Below are positions 1 to 13,400 of a DNA stretch of 64,000 nt, piece after piece. A program made the position numbers and the translations under genes. Origin of the DNA: Myotis daubentonii (lineage: Eukaryota; Chordata; Mammalia; Chiroptera; Vespertilionidae); NCBI RefSeq assembly GCF_963259705.1, contig NC_081847.1, positions 95,400,671-95,464,670 of the forward strand, read 5' to 3'. How positions within the stretch are numbered: position 1 is the stretch's first letter; each line of letters begins with the position of its first letter. The notes below the pieces were generated by a model. The model did no database searches and had not been told where the DNA came from. It saw only the letters and a list, made by a program, of their open reading frames with translations.

Positions 1-1307
1 TCTGTCTGGCGGCAGCAGCTGGGAGCCCCCTGGGCCTCGTGCCTTCAGGCCTGGGCTGGCGTGGACCGCACTGCCCGCTCCTCATGCCAGGCTGTTCCTC
101 AGTCCGCCCCCCCCCCCCGGTCGCCCCTCCCGCCCTGTCCCCCCAGGACACAGCCTCGCAGTTGGTCTTGGTGGAACTTCCTCCCATTGTCCCAGTTGGA
201 ACGGACCCTCTGTCCTGGCCAGGCCCCGGGTGGTGGTTCAGGTCACAATCTCAAGCCGTTGGAAGCAACATGGAATTACACTGCAAAAGGCTAAAGGGAT
301 GGGAGGCGTCTGTGTCAGAGGCACCTCCAGGCCTGAATCCGGAAGCTGGGAGAGACCTCGGTGCCCGTCCCACGCATGTGAGAGACCTCGGTGCCCGTCC
401 CACGCATGTGAGAGACCTCGGTGCCCGTCCCACGCGTGTGAGAGACCTCGGTGCCCGTCCCACGCGTGTGAGAGACCTCGGTGCCCGTCCCACGCTTGTG
501 AGAGACCTCGGTGCCCGTCCCACGCATGGGAGAGACCTCGGTGCCCGTCCCACACGTGTGAGAGACCTCGGTGCCCGTCCCACACGTGTGAGAGACCTCG
601 GTGCCCGTCCCACGCATGGGAGAGACCTCGGTGCCCGTCCCACGCATGGGAGAGACCTCGGTGCCCGTCCCACGCATGGGAGAGACCTCGGTGCCCATCC
701 CACGCATGGGAGAGACCTCGGTGCCCATCCCACGCATGGGAGAGACCTCGGTGCCCGTCCCACGCATGGGAGAGACCTCGGTGCCCGTCCCACGCATCTG
801 CATGTTAAAGATGAGGTGAAACCCGCAATCGCAGGCACCTGCCCCTTAACGTTGGTTCATGACAAAGGTCGACTTGGACCCAGGCCTGACTCTTGTAGCC
901 TCTCATCTCATCACAGCGCCTGTCGTCCCGCCCTAAACCGTGTGAAGGTACAGACTCAGCCCAGAACACCGGCTGGGCCCTCTAACCCATTTTTGCATGA
1001 ATCGCAGCGTCGGGCTGAGGACTCCATTACGGACCTAGCATGAGGCCATTGCATCGCTGCTGCTCTCAGATGCAGGAACCATGGCTCAGTGGGGACTGCG
1101 TTTCTGACGGCGATGGAAGGAGCCCGTTTTTAACGGAAAATTCCGGCCTCGGCAATGGCCACGTGGCTTTCCCCGCCGAGTCTGCCGTGTGAGATGCTCA
1201 GAGACAGGCTAGGCTGTCGTTGCGGGGCGAGCTCGGAGGTGCCCTGGTGGGGCTGGCCAGGACCCTCCGCACGCCGCGGCCTAACGCTCACTGTCTCCTC
1301 CCCCCAG
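1..1307 (+). other. ANKRD29 upstream intron, partial
   Basis: This is intronic sequence ending in the acceptor 'ctcctccccccag' just before the exon at 1308. It holds a 30-bp minisatellite (see 351-797). Nothing else recognisable is seen, and no exon could be supported here. Confidence 0.8.
351..797. repeat. 30-bp minisatellite, about 15 copies
   Basis: A unit agagacctcggtgcccgtcc followed by cacgcatgtg repeats in exact 30-bp register about 15 times. Variation is confined almost entirely to the last seven bases (gcatgtg, gcgtgtg, gcttgtg, acgtgtg, gcatggg) plus one g-to-a change. Because 30 is a multiple of three, it opens long spurious frames on both strands. Confidence 0.97.
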
Positions 1308-1406
1308 TGCGGCACCTCGCTCCTCATGGTCGCCTCCTACGCGGGCCACATCGACTGCGTGCGGGAGCTCGTGCTCCAGGGCGCGGACATCAACCTCCAG
1401 AGAGAG
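1308..1406 (+). CDS. ANKRD29: ANKRD29 exon, ankyrin repeat (first in window)
   Basis: 99 bp, 33 codons, phase 0 at both ends. Reads CGTSLLMVASYAGHID and continues to NLQRE. Acceptor cccccag, donor gtaggt. The first residue is Cys, where human has His as remembered. The intron to 2739 holds a reverse-oriented Ves SINE (1765-1932), a tcccggc-type short repeat near 2095-2127 and an older degenerate SINE (about 2530-2690) near its 3' end. Confidence 0.96.
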
Positions 1407-4400
1407 GTAGGTCAGGTTTGGCACGTGGATGAGAATGACGCCCGGCCCCTGTGGCTCAGTGGTTGGGCATTAACACAGCCAGTCCGCGAAGCCCTTTGAA
1501 AACACGGTTTGCTGGGGGTGGCTGAGAGGCTAGTGGGTGAGCCTCCTTGAGAACAGGTTGGTGGCAGTCCTTCTAAAAACATAATGATCTCTATGAAAAT
1601 GGTGTGAACTCCAGCATCTCATCCCACGGGAAGAGGGAAGGTCTGACTGAAGCTGGGGACGAAGCGTTTGTGTGTTTGAGGTCCGGCTGCCTGGCGGCAA
1701 CGCGTCCTGAGAAGACGTGTTCAGCTGACGTCCAGCAGTGTCAGCCTGTCACCTGAGTCATTCTTTTTTATAGATGTTTTTATTGATTTTTAAACTATTT
1801 TTTTAATTGTGTAATTGATTTCAGAAAGGAAGGGGGAGAGAGAGAGAAACATCAATCGCTGCCTCCTGCACGCCCCCCACTGGGGATCGAGCCAGCAACC
1901 CGGGCCTGTGTCCCGACCGGGAAATGAACCTGCAGAGGGAGCGTGGCCTGGGAACACTGCCCTTCAGAACCTGAGGGCAAACGTTCTGTCGTTTTAAGCC
2001 CCCGGTCTGTGGTCATTTGCTGCCACAGCCGAGGGGAACAGAGATGCTGGGAATAGCATTTGGGGAACACCGGCATATCCTTTGCCTCCTCTCCTGGCTC
2101 CTGGCTCCCGGCTCCCGGCTCCCGGCAGCTGCTGGCAGTCTCTGACTTGCGGCCCCATCACCAAGTCTCTTCTCTGGGGTCCCATTGCCGGAGCCTCTTC
2201 TCGGGGTCAGACGTCGCTCTGCCTCACTCTGATGGAGACGCTCGTCATTGGATCCGGGGCCCGGGGCTGCGCACCTCCGCTCAGAGCCCTTCGTTAACGG
2301 CGTCTTCTCCAGATCAGTCACCTTCACAGGTTCCCGCGAGTAGGACCAAGGCCACCGCCCTTTCCACGGGGCCAGGAGTGACGTTTCCTTTCGCCTCCTT
2401 CCTTCTCTGATCAAAGCGGATAATCAGTTCAAACATGGCCCCTTCCTAGACTAGAAGTTTTATGCGCAAGGATGTAGTTTTGTTTTGTTTGCAAATCTAT
2501 AAAGTAAATGTAATGTGACCAGATGTCTTTTTTTTTAATGTTTATTTACGGGGTGTGGGGGGAGAGGGAGGGAGGGAGGGAGAGGAGCCCTGACTTGCTG
2601 TTCCACTTGCTATGCATCCGTCGGTTGCTTCCCGTGGGCGCCTGGGCTGGGATGGAGCCGGCAAACTGGGACGAGCTCTACCCAGCGAGCGGCCGGCCAG
2701 GGGGAGCCGCCCGTCTTTTAAAACCAGCCTCTCTCCCAGTCAGGCACCACCGCCCTGTTCTTCGCTGCCCAGCAAGGCCATAACGACGTCGTGCGATTCC
2801 TCTTTGAATTTGGAGCCTCCACTGAATTTAGGACCAAAGTAAGTAAACGGCCTGGGTTCATCCTCATTGGAGAACTCGGCCGTCCGAGCATTCACGCCTC
2901 CTCGCCTGCCACACGAGTCTGCGTCCTTCTCTACGGGACTGTCCAGCTGGGAAGTGGTTTCGCGAGGTTCCTTGTAATCGTGCAGGGGCCTCCTCGGGAT
3001 TCAGTTCAAAACGCGGCCTGTTTTGCTCTGGCTCACAATCGGGGGCTTTCGTGAGGAATCGCAGACTCTCTTGCACTTGAGCTCTCTGCTCCGAGACACG
3101 AACTCTGTTACCAGGACGGGCACAGCGGCAGGTGCTTGAACCCTTCCCTGTTGTCACGGGTTTGTTTCTGCCTCAAGGTTGGTCCCAGGGCTGTGATGGG
3201 AGAGGCTGAAGTAGGACGCGATCCTAGTGAATCCGGCAGGTGGTTTGCCTCTGCGATGCCGCGCTGAGATGACATGAAATATATGGTTGCGGTGCACCTG
3301 GCTGGGCAGGAGAAGTCACTCCCTGTTCGCCGTGGGCACGCGGATAAGAGAGCTGAGGGCAGGTCGTCAGCTTAGCGTTCACAGTGCGAGGGTGAGGGGT
3401 CGTCCTTTGTAGCAGGAGCAGGTGAACTGCCGGGACTTTTTGTTGTAATTGTCAGCTTGTTTCTGGTCGAGTCATAACAAGAAATTCCTGACAGTTTGCC
3501 CCAGTTGGAAACTTGTAGGTTTTCTTAATTCATTGGACTTGATATTTCAATATCCAGGGAGTTTCCGCTGGGCTTTTCCCTATGAAGATGGTCAGACACG
3601 GGGATCTGAGTGTCAGGTCTCTGTCTTCTCTGAAGCCTGGCGTCGGCCTGCGTCCAGGCCCCAAACATGCTGCATAGGGCGGACAGAACATGCGTGTGCG
3701 CATGTTGTTATATTAATTGTCATCTTATTTTTCACTGTAAAAGTGATGAAATTAAACGCAGAAAGTGAAGTTTTACAAGCCTGAACCTCAGCTCGTTGAA
3801 CTGCGTCAGAACGGCCCTGAGTGGCCATGTGGCTGCCTCGGTCTTCCTGGTCGGCACACTGGTGCCGGCGTAAAGCCTTGTGCAGGGGCCGGTTCGCGCT
3901 GCCCAGGGGCCGGGGAACCTGGGCCCCGGGGGGCGTTCCCAGGTCTCCACGCGGTCAGCTGGGGTGTCCACGGGCTCCCCCCGGGAGGAGAGATGTCGGG
4001 GGCTTTGAGTTTTAATAGAATCCGGGCATGAAGACTGACTTGTGTCAACAATTGTTCTCATCGTTATTAAACCTATTTGCCCCAAAATGCGTTTTTAAAA
4101 AATAAATGATATCAGCTCTTCTAGGTCAGCCACCCTGTCTCATCCATTCTCTAAATTCCTGCGGCAAAGAGCTGAGAAAATGGACAGAGCAAAACTGGGA
4201 AACATGGGTGCTCAGGGCTGCAATTAAGCAGTTTTCTGATGCTCACCCAGCCCCCCCCCCCCCCAACCCTCCCCACCCAGCCTTCCACACACACCCTCCC
4301 ACCACGGCCTTCCAGTCTCTCTCTTCCGTTCCTCACCCTTCAGAACTCAGCTCCCCCCACACACCCAGCCCTCCTTCCCCCCCCCCCCCGCCCCTTCCCT

Positions 4401-7400
4401 CAGCCCGGCCCTGGCTGAAGCCTCACGCAGCCACATGCGTCCCCTGGGAGCCCAGCTCTTGCAGCAGCTTCTCCACGTGAGGCCCACCCACCACCTGCTC
4501 ACCACAGACCCCTGACGCGACTGGTCAAAGGCCAGTTTCTGGGCCTCAGCCTGGACCTGCTGAGTCTGAGGATGGGGCACCGAAGGTGGGCATTTGGGAA
4601 AAACACTCTGTGCCCCATTAGAAACCACACTCTCTCGTGTTTGTGATCTGCATGTTAGAAGCAGATGCCATGTTGTTCATTATTTATAATTAGCTCACAT
4701 GCCCACATAGCAATTCACAGAGCCAAGCGGACCACAGCCCTAGACGGGAAAAGGGAATGCGTTCGCCTCAGCACCTGAGAAAACCCATTAAGGGCTTCTG
4801 CAGACCACAGACTCGGGGAGTCAGGAGTGCGAGGTGGTCGGCATAAAAGCCAGTTCTCACTGAGCTGCGGAAACGAAGGAGTCGGAGGAGCGAGGGAATG
4901 CCCCTCCCCATCACGTCAGCCCACACTTTGCCGGGCCCTGTGGAGTTTGAGGGCCGTATTTTCAGAGACCTGGACAGATGGGCATGTGTTCCAGGCAAAC
5001 ACTAACTGGGTGGTGAGGCACATGGAATCGCTGTGGGCGTCCATCCTTTTCAGGGTGCAGGCTCGTCTCGCAAAGGCAGCGGCCCCAGACGGCCACCCTG
5101 TGGACGCACCCGAGCCTCAGAGGCCTGCACCCTGTGGAGCCGCGGGAAGAAGCCTGGACCAGATGCCCGGGAGGCTGTCCTTTCTTCCACTACAGACTGA
5201 CTGCTGCCGGCGTTCTGTTCTCCTCCCTTTGTGGAGAGGCGGGTCGATGGGTCTCCTTGGACCTGGGAGACGTCTGTCTGCTTTTGTTTTTGATCCCAGC
5301 GGGCAGACAATGTGGTGATAGTCTCAGGTGTCTGACGTAGTGACCGGACATCTAGTAGCTGACAGAGTGATCACGTCGGTGAGTCTAGTAGGCCCGGGGC
5401 ATTTCTGAATTAATCGAAAGGACTCGGTCAGACAACTGCCATAGGTCGCAGGCAGGTCTTCCGAGAGTCCGGCATGAGGACGTCCTTGAGATGGACCCTG
5501 TCACAGTCACAGGAGAGTGGGAAGGGCCCTGGCCAGTTTGGTTCAGTGGATGGAGCGTCGGCCCGCGGACTGAAGGGGCCCAGGGTTCGAGTCCCGTCAA
5601 GGGCACTTACCTGGATTGCAGGTTCCCCAGCCCTGGTCGGGGTGTGTGCAGGAGGCAACCAATCGATGTGTCTCTCTCACGTCGATGTTTCTCTCTGTCT
5701 CTCCCTCCCTTCCACGCTCTCTAAAAATCCATGGGAAAATATCCCTGGGTGAGGACTAACCAAAGAGAATAAAAAAGAGCACGGGAAGGGGCCAAAGAGG
5801 AAAGGTGAGTTTGGTATGTCTATGGAGAGTTCTTCTCCAAAGTTCTAAAGTGTGTGCTTTGCGTGCCCGCAGGACGGGGGCACTGCCCTGCTCGCTGCCA
5901 GCCAGTACGGGCACAGGCAGGTGGTGGACACCCTCCTGAAGCATGGTGCCAACGTCCACGACCAGCTCTATGTGAGTGTTCCGGGACCTCGCTCACCCTC
6001 ATCACACCTGCCCTCACAGCCTGAACTTGGAAGCCAGAGTAGCAGTTCCAAGAATAGTTTCAGGACAATAGGCCTTTTATCTGAGACAGCAAGGAGCAAA
6101 ATACAGTTTACCAGATGACCTTATTCTGGGTAGAAACCACATAACTTTGTTTACCCGTCTTCGTCTTGCCCTTTTAAATCTCTCACACGTGTAGCAGCTC
6201 ATGTACCTGTGCAATTAGGATCTTCAACAATCGTGTGACACGTACTCATTGGTGACGTGACAAGCCCAGCCTATGGACTTGCCGGAAACCAAAACACATT
6301 CTGTTGTGGGTTTATTCGGGAAGAAGAGCACAAAAAAGGAGAAAACAGGTTATTTGTCCCTGCTGGTGCGGCTCAGTAGTTGAGCGTTGACCTATGAACC
6401 AGGAGGTCATGGTTCAAGGTCATGGTTGGATTTCTGGTCAGGACACATGCCCGGATTTCGGGCTCGATCCTCAGTACTGGGCGTGCAGGAGGCAGCCGAT
6501 CAGTGATTCTCTGTCATCATTGATGCTTCTGTCTCTTTCTTCCTCTCCCTTTCTCTCTGCAGTCAGGAAAATATATTTTTTAAAAAAGAACTCAGGTTAT
6601 TTGGAAAAGAGGTGAGGCTGGGGGAGGGAGACCCGGCCCTTTGGAAGGCAGCCCCTGCCGTGCTGGCCTGTTGGTGGCTGGTCGGCAGTCAGCACATCAC
6701 CCAGGCTCTCTTCAGTGATTGCCACTGTGGTTCCACAGGGTTTATGGCAAACGTGATTTCAGTTTTGTAGGAAAAAATAAAACGCGGGGAGAGGCAGTGG
6801 CTGAGCATGGTCGTGGGGAGTGGAAGGATCCGTATCCCGTGATCTAGGACCACACTGTGGCCATCCCACTACCCACCTCGCCCTCAGGCCCCGGCACCAT
6901 GTCCTCTCCTAGACGTGTAATGAGGGTGTAGGTGTGGACTTTTCCATTGGAACACCCTCCTGGCGTCGGCACGGTTCACTCCCGGCACTGCCGTGCAGCT
7001 GGACTCGCGGGAAGGGTGCTGTGCGTTTTAACCTGTGGCTGGTGTCCCTGGCGGGACGGAGGTAGTGAGCTGGGTGTGCGGGTTTTCCACTCGGGATAAA
7101 GGGAATGAAGCCGCCTGGCCGCGTGGCTCGGGGGTTGAGCGTCCTATGAACCAGGAGGTCACGGTTTGATTCCTCGTTGGGTCTCCTGCCCGGGTTGTGG
7201 GCTCGATCCCCAGTGGGGGGCATGCAGGAGGCAGCAGATCCATGATTCCCTGTCATCATTGATGTTTCTATCTCCCTCTCCCTGCCTCTCTGAAATAAAT
7301 AAAAATATTTTTTAAATACAATAAAATAAAAAGGGGGTGGTCTCAGAGAGCAGCCAGTGAAAGTCCGTGCAGACGAGAAGAGTGGGGGCTGCGAGTCGGG

Positions 7401-10400
7401 GAGACCTGGACGCGACTCGGCTCGATGCGTCAGCTCTGGGCTCGGGACCTCGTGGGGTCGTCGTAGACGTTACAGCTCCCCCTCCTGAGACTGTCCGTTC
7501 TGAACTTTACCTGTCAGCCTGGCTCAGTGTGATCTTTCAGAATCATTCTTCAAAGAATAAAGCGCTGACCATGCATGTGAAAAAGGGGGGGTGGCAATGG
7601 GAAAATGTATTCAATGCATGTATTTCAAAGGTCATTTCTTTTCAAGTAAATGTGGAAGGTGACCTCTGCACTTTCCGTTGCTGCCCCTCAGGATGGAGCC
7701 ACTGCCCTCTTCCTGGCTGCCCAGGGCGGCTACTTGGATGTCACTCGGCTGTTGCTGTCGTCGGGAGCGAGAGTCAACCAGCCGAGGCAGGTAATGTCGG
7801 GGCGCACGGGGCCGGGGCCGGCTCTCGGCAGCAGCGTTACCTAAGCGGCCGGTCACCTCTGGGTGCCTTTACACCCCTGGCTTCCAGGCACCGTTCACCT
7901 GCGGTCAGGGCGTCCCTGTTCTTCGCTCTGGGCTCACCCGGAACCAGGCTGACATCACCGCTGACTGTGTTTAAAACGTGGGCGTTGGTGCCTGAGGTCA
8001 GGGACACGGTCTGCCGCCTCCTGTTCAGAGAAACTCCGGCGGCTCCGCGGCCGTCAGAGAAGGCTGCCTGGACGCAGGTGGGGGAGGCGGCAGGTCGCTG
8101 GCCCTGCCCTGGCCCTCGCTGAGGCGCTGCCTGCTCCCCCTCCCTCACTGCTTCCGCCACCCAAGGAGGGGCCCCGTGCGGTCACCGGCAGGTCCGCACC
8201 CCCATCTCTCACGATTGCAGTGCTGTTGGGGCTTCATTCGCCAGCAGCTGGTAAACCAACCACTTGATTCGTAAAGGAATAGAACTGCCAGGCAATGCAG
8301 GCCTCGCTCTAAGGGTGGGGAGACCCGTCCAGAGTGAGGCATTGTAACTAGGGCTCTTGTATGGGAACTGCTCCCTCACTCATTAACTTGTTTTTAACAA
8401 AACACTTCCGGGTGCAGTGACGTGACCTTACAGGTAGTTTTCTAGGGGAAAGTCAAGCCGGTTTCTTTGCAGTAAGTGGCGCCGCGATTCCCACCGCGGT
8501 GAGGCCTGCCCTGACAAAGCCTGCAGGTGCACGTGGTGAAGAGCTCTGGGAGCCCTCAGGTTGGTTCGAGGCCTCCACCACCGGCTTCTTCCGTCCTGAG
8601 AAGTCCAAGTGCATCCAGACCCGAGAAAAGAAAGGGGCTTTGGGCAAAGTGGGTCTGAGGTCAGGAATCCCGGTTCCAGACCCGGCTCTGCGGTAGCTGG
8701 CTGTGTGGTTTGAACAAGTGAACCGGCCTCTGGGACCGCTCATCCCTCAGGAGTCTGGGTGGGATGATGCTGATGATCTCTCCAAGTGCCTGGTCTGTTT
8801 TGGGTAATTTTTTTTTTAAATTGGTTTGAGAGAGGGGAGGGGAGGGAAACATCGATGTGATAAATATCAATTGGTTGCCTCTTGCACATGCCCCGACTGG
8901 GGATCGAACCCACAACCTGCATATGTTCCCTAACTGGGAATTGAGCCCACCACCTTTTGGTATATGGCAGTGGTCGGCAAACTCATTAGTCAACAGAGCC
9001 AAATATCAACAGAACAACGATTGAAATTTCTTTTGAGAGCCAAATTTTTTAAACTTAAACTATATAGGTAGGTCCATTGTTATTAACTTAACTAGGGTCC
9101 TCCTCAGGCTTAGGAAGAGCCACACTCAAGGGGCCAAAGAGCCGCATGTGGCTCGCGAGCCACAGTTTGCCGACCACGGGTATATGAGATGATGCTCCAA
9201 CCAACTGAGCTCCACCAGCCAGGGCACAAACTCCCCAATTTTTTTAAAAATTTTATTGTTTAAAGGTATTACAAATAGTAGTACATATGTCTCCTTTTTT
9301 TCTCTATTGACCTTCCCCTGGCCTCCCCAATCCTCCCCAATTTTTAAAAAAATATATTTTATTGATTTTTTTACAGAGAGAAAGGTAGAGGGATAGAGAG
9401 TTAGAAACATCGATGAGAGAGAAACATCGATCAGCTGCCTCCTGCACACTCCCTACTGGGGATGTGCCCTCAACCCAGGTACATGCCCTTGACCGGAATC
9501 GAACCTGGGACCCTTGAGTCCGCAGGCCGATGCTCTATCCACTGAGCCAAACCGGTTAGGGCCCCAATTTTTTATAACTGTTTTGTTCAATGTTCAGTCA
9601 GTATTTCATGGGAACTTAACGTGTGCCAGACGCTGCTATAAATGTGAGATTATATTTTCAGAATCTTAAAGATATTCTTAGCTTAGATGGCTTCAGGAAT
9701 ATTTCTGGGAAAGGACACTTTTAGAAAAAGTTGCTCTTCTGTTTCTGCCAGAGTTGACATCTGGGGATTGGAGTTTAATATTTTCTTGTTGGTCCTTCTT
9801 ATGTTGAAATGGTTGGTTGATTCTGAATCAGAGGCCTAATTTTACTAAATAAAAAGGGTTGGTTACTTTCAGATTGCAGAGGTCATTACTGAGGGTGCCT
9901 GTGAATTTAGAAATGAGAGATGGTAAAGTGTCTCTTTGAACCTCCTTCTAAAATAATTTCCGGTGTTTTGACAAATCTACTTGTAAGTAAATTACATTAT
10001 TCATACGCCCAAGGCACCGTTTGTAAAAGCCCAGTTGGTATAAGATGATACTTCATGTGCTGCAGGGATTGTGTCGTGTGCTGATGGCACGGGAACCCGG
10101 GCGTTAGGAGTGACCCCCCGTAGCTGGGGCAGCCAGGGCTCCCCAGAGGGAGGTGACGGGTCCAGTGGACGACCTCGTTTAAGAGGGGAGGGCCGGGGTC
10201 AAAGGGCAAGCGACCTGCCTCCAAGGATTGTGTCCGATGTGACCGGCATTGTGAGTCCCGCTCCGAAAAGAACCGGGTGTTCATAGCACAGGGATTGCTT
10301 TGGGGGGACAGAATTTTTCCTTTTTGTGGGACACTAACCCCAGTCTGCCCTCGGTGCCCCTCAGGCAACCACTGTGCCTGTTTACTACCCGCCGGGAGCT

Positions 10401-13400
10401 TATTATAAATGGAAGGTTGTCTGGCCAGGTCAGCTGTCCCCGCCCTGTCTTCCCACCGGGAATGCCCGTCTGTGAGGCTCACAGTTTCTAGGAGGGACCC
10501 TGAGGCTCAGCCGGGAAAGGGTGTTGCGATGAGGTGATGGCTGTGAGCGTTACTGCTGTGATGTTACCAGTGACTCCCAGCGGAGCACCGCTCAGCACTT
10601 CTCTAAGTATCGATGTCAATTAACAGCATTTTACTAAAAACAAGCCCTTCGAAAGCATCAGAGGCCCCTGACAGCCTTTCCTTGACTGCCCCCTGGTGGC
10701 GACATCCGCAAAGAACAAGGAACCCCGAGCGGATAAGGAGGGAGAAGGGCACCAGCAGGGGAGCCCGGACACCCCCTCCTGCCTCCCAGTCCCACCCACG
10801 CCCCCTCGGGCCCCGCCCACTCCCCTCGGGCCACACCCACGCCCTTGTGGCCACACCATCTGGATCGCCCACCCTGCCTGACCCAGCCCCTCCTGTCCAG
10901 GTCACTGGGACTGGACGTGTTCCATCTCCATGAGTTCCCTTGTCCCTTCACCCCCCTGACAAAATCCTAGTCCTTCAAGACCCAGCTCAGATGCCAACGC
11001 CCACCTGGGAGCTGACCCGTTAACCGCACGTGAGAGGCCCTCTCCTGGTTCTCGGGGCTCTGTGTCCACACTTTAGTGGAGCCCTGAGGTCAGACTCAGA
11101 TTCCGTCGCCTCTCCGCTGGCTTAGCTCCTGGCAGAGCAGGGATCACGTCTTATTTTTAAATGTTTTATTGATTTCAGAGAGGAAGGGGGAGAGAGAGGT
11201 AGAAACATCAGTGATGGGAGAGAGTCATTGATCGGCTACCTCCCGCACGCCCCACCCTGGGGATGGAGCCCACAACCCGGGCCTGTGCCGGGTGGTTGAA
11301 TGAGTGAATGAATGGTTCTCCTGAGTTGGGAGAATCCAATTAAATAATGATGGAGAAGTGCTTTGTGAACTGAGAGTACCAATCGAGGATGTGTCTGCAT
11401 TGATGCACGATGTGCAGATTGAAGGATGGAGGAGGGCGAGGTGTTTCAGATCCTTCCACCCGTCTCAGCCCCTCTTCCCCACGTCTCTGCAAGAACAGAG
11501 GTGCTGTGTCCTCGTACCCAGCACCCTCGGGTCCTCTGGGCTCCGACGTGCCCTCATCCTCCACCCGCTCCAATGCCGTTGTCCCCGTCCCTTTGCCGGA
11601 CAGCACTGGGCGGCAGTCCGTGCCTGCTGCGAGTAGCAGAGCCGAGTGAAGTCACATCCTCAGCAGAAAACGACCTGTGTGTCCTGTAGCTGAATCATCG
11701 TGCTCTCAGCCCGCGCCCCCACGGATGAGGAATTCGGTCTTATCTGACCAGCAGCCTCTTTGGGCCACGTTATCTTAGTTACCTACATTTAGGCAGTTCT
11801 GGGCCCTCCTCCCTCTTGCCCTTCTCTCCAAAGCGACCTACATTCTCAGAGGTCAGCGGCCCCCAGCATTGAGGTGGGGGGTCTCCTCCCTGTGCTGCTT
11901 GTCCAGCCGGCTGGTCCCTGAGCTTCCGCGCTGGTGACTGAGACACGCTGGTTCCACCACCTACGGCCCTGCCATCCTCTCTGCCGGTGAAATCATGGTG
12001 CATGTGGCTGCCGTGTGGACACCGTGTGGCTGCCGTGTAGACAGCATGTGGCTGCCCTGTGGACGCCGTGTGGCTGCTGTGTGGCTGCCATGTGGACGCC
12101 GTGTGGCTGCCATGTGGACGCCGTGTGGCTGCCATGTGGACGCCGTGTGGCTGCCCTGTGGACGCTGTGTGGCTGCCATGTGGATGCCATGTGGCTGCCC
12201 TGTGGACGCCGTGTGGCTGCCCTGTGGACGCCGTGTGGCTGCCCTGTGGACGCTGTGTGGTCCTCTCGCTGCAGGATGGGACGGCACCACTGTGGATCGC
12301 ATCACAGATGGGCCACAGCGAGGTGGTGAGGGTGATGCTGCTGCGGGGAGCCGACCGCGATGCCGCCCGAGACGTGAGTCTGAGTGAAAGCTGCACAGCG
12401 CGGGCCCCGGGAAATGCACGCCCCGTGGGAACCTGGGGAAATGCAAACACTGTGGGTGATCCCGGAGGTGGGGGGCGGTGATGCATGCTCGGGCCGGGCA
12501 GGGCCTGGGGGGGGGGAGGGCAGGGGAAATGCACGCACCGAGGCCCGAAACCACGGCAGCCTGGACCCGGAGACCACGCGGCTGTGTGTGGTCGTGCCCA
12601 GCTGGGTTTTCTCCCGCCTCCACCTGCTCTTCAGCGGGAAACTAACCGTGTGACTCTGTTGAAACTTCGTGCTGCTCCGCTCTCTAAGGAAAACAAAACA
12701 AGAGCCTGTGTAACTCCTCTGTGATGCGCCCCCCCGAGCAGACTTCCGGATGGACGGTGGGGAGGGGGCGTAGGAGCCTGGGCCCCGGCTCCTTGGGGGG
12801 TGTCCCTGGCGGCTGCTCCAGGGGCACTGTGCCTCCTGCTGGCACTTGCCCAAGTGCAGCTGGCTGGGCTTGGGTGCCTGTGGTTTGGGGTCCCTCAGTG
12901 CTCCAGGCAGACCCCCCTCGCTCAGCCCCTAGCCACAGAGCCCCGGGGTCACCTAACCCCGTGGTCGGCAAACCGCAGCTCGCGAGCCACACGCGGCTCT
13001 TTGGCCCCTTGAGTGTGGCTCTTCCACAAAATGCCACGTGCGGGCGTGCACGTAGAGTGCAATTGAAACTTCATGGCCCATGCACAGAAGTCGGTATTTT
13101 GTGGAAGAGCCACACTCAAGGGGCCAAAGAGCCGCGTGTAGCTCGTGAGCCTCAGTTTGCCGAGCCGCAGTTTGCCGACCACTGACTTCACCCCACAGCA
13201 GACCTCGCCCCATAGGAGCCAAGGACGGCTTGCTGCTCGCTTTTTATTTATTTATTTTTTCGCAGTGTCTGGCCTCTCTGTCCTTGGCATGGCTCTGCTT
13301 ATGTGACCCCCTCTTTCCCAGTCAGACCCCCGAAAAGAGGAAACAGAGGTGCGCTCCTGGCCACTTCATCTCCCCTCTCCCGCTGTTCCTCTTCCCACCG

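Noticed and set aside
351..797. CRISPR-like appearance of regularly spaced repeats
   Set aside because: The units are contiguous, with no unique spacers; the setting is an intron of a mammalian gene.
39..1043. 334-codon forward frame and several companions on both strands
   Set aside because: They are created by the 30-bp minisatellite, whose length is a multiple of three. The repeats read as GARPTHVRDL-type units in every frame; no domain or splice context supports a gene.
7367..8122. 251-codon forward frame
   Set aside because: It overlaps the real exon 7692-7790 in a different frame and matches no family; the exon frame is the conserved one.
9997..10482. 161-codon reverse-strand frame
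   Set aside because: It lies in an ANKRD29 intron, with no domain, no conserved splice context and no similarity I recognise.
11779..12623. Reverse-strand frames of 220-251 codons
   Set aside because: They run through the 22-bp minisatellite and across the antisense of a real ANKRD29 exon; low-complexity products.
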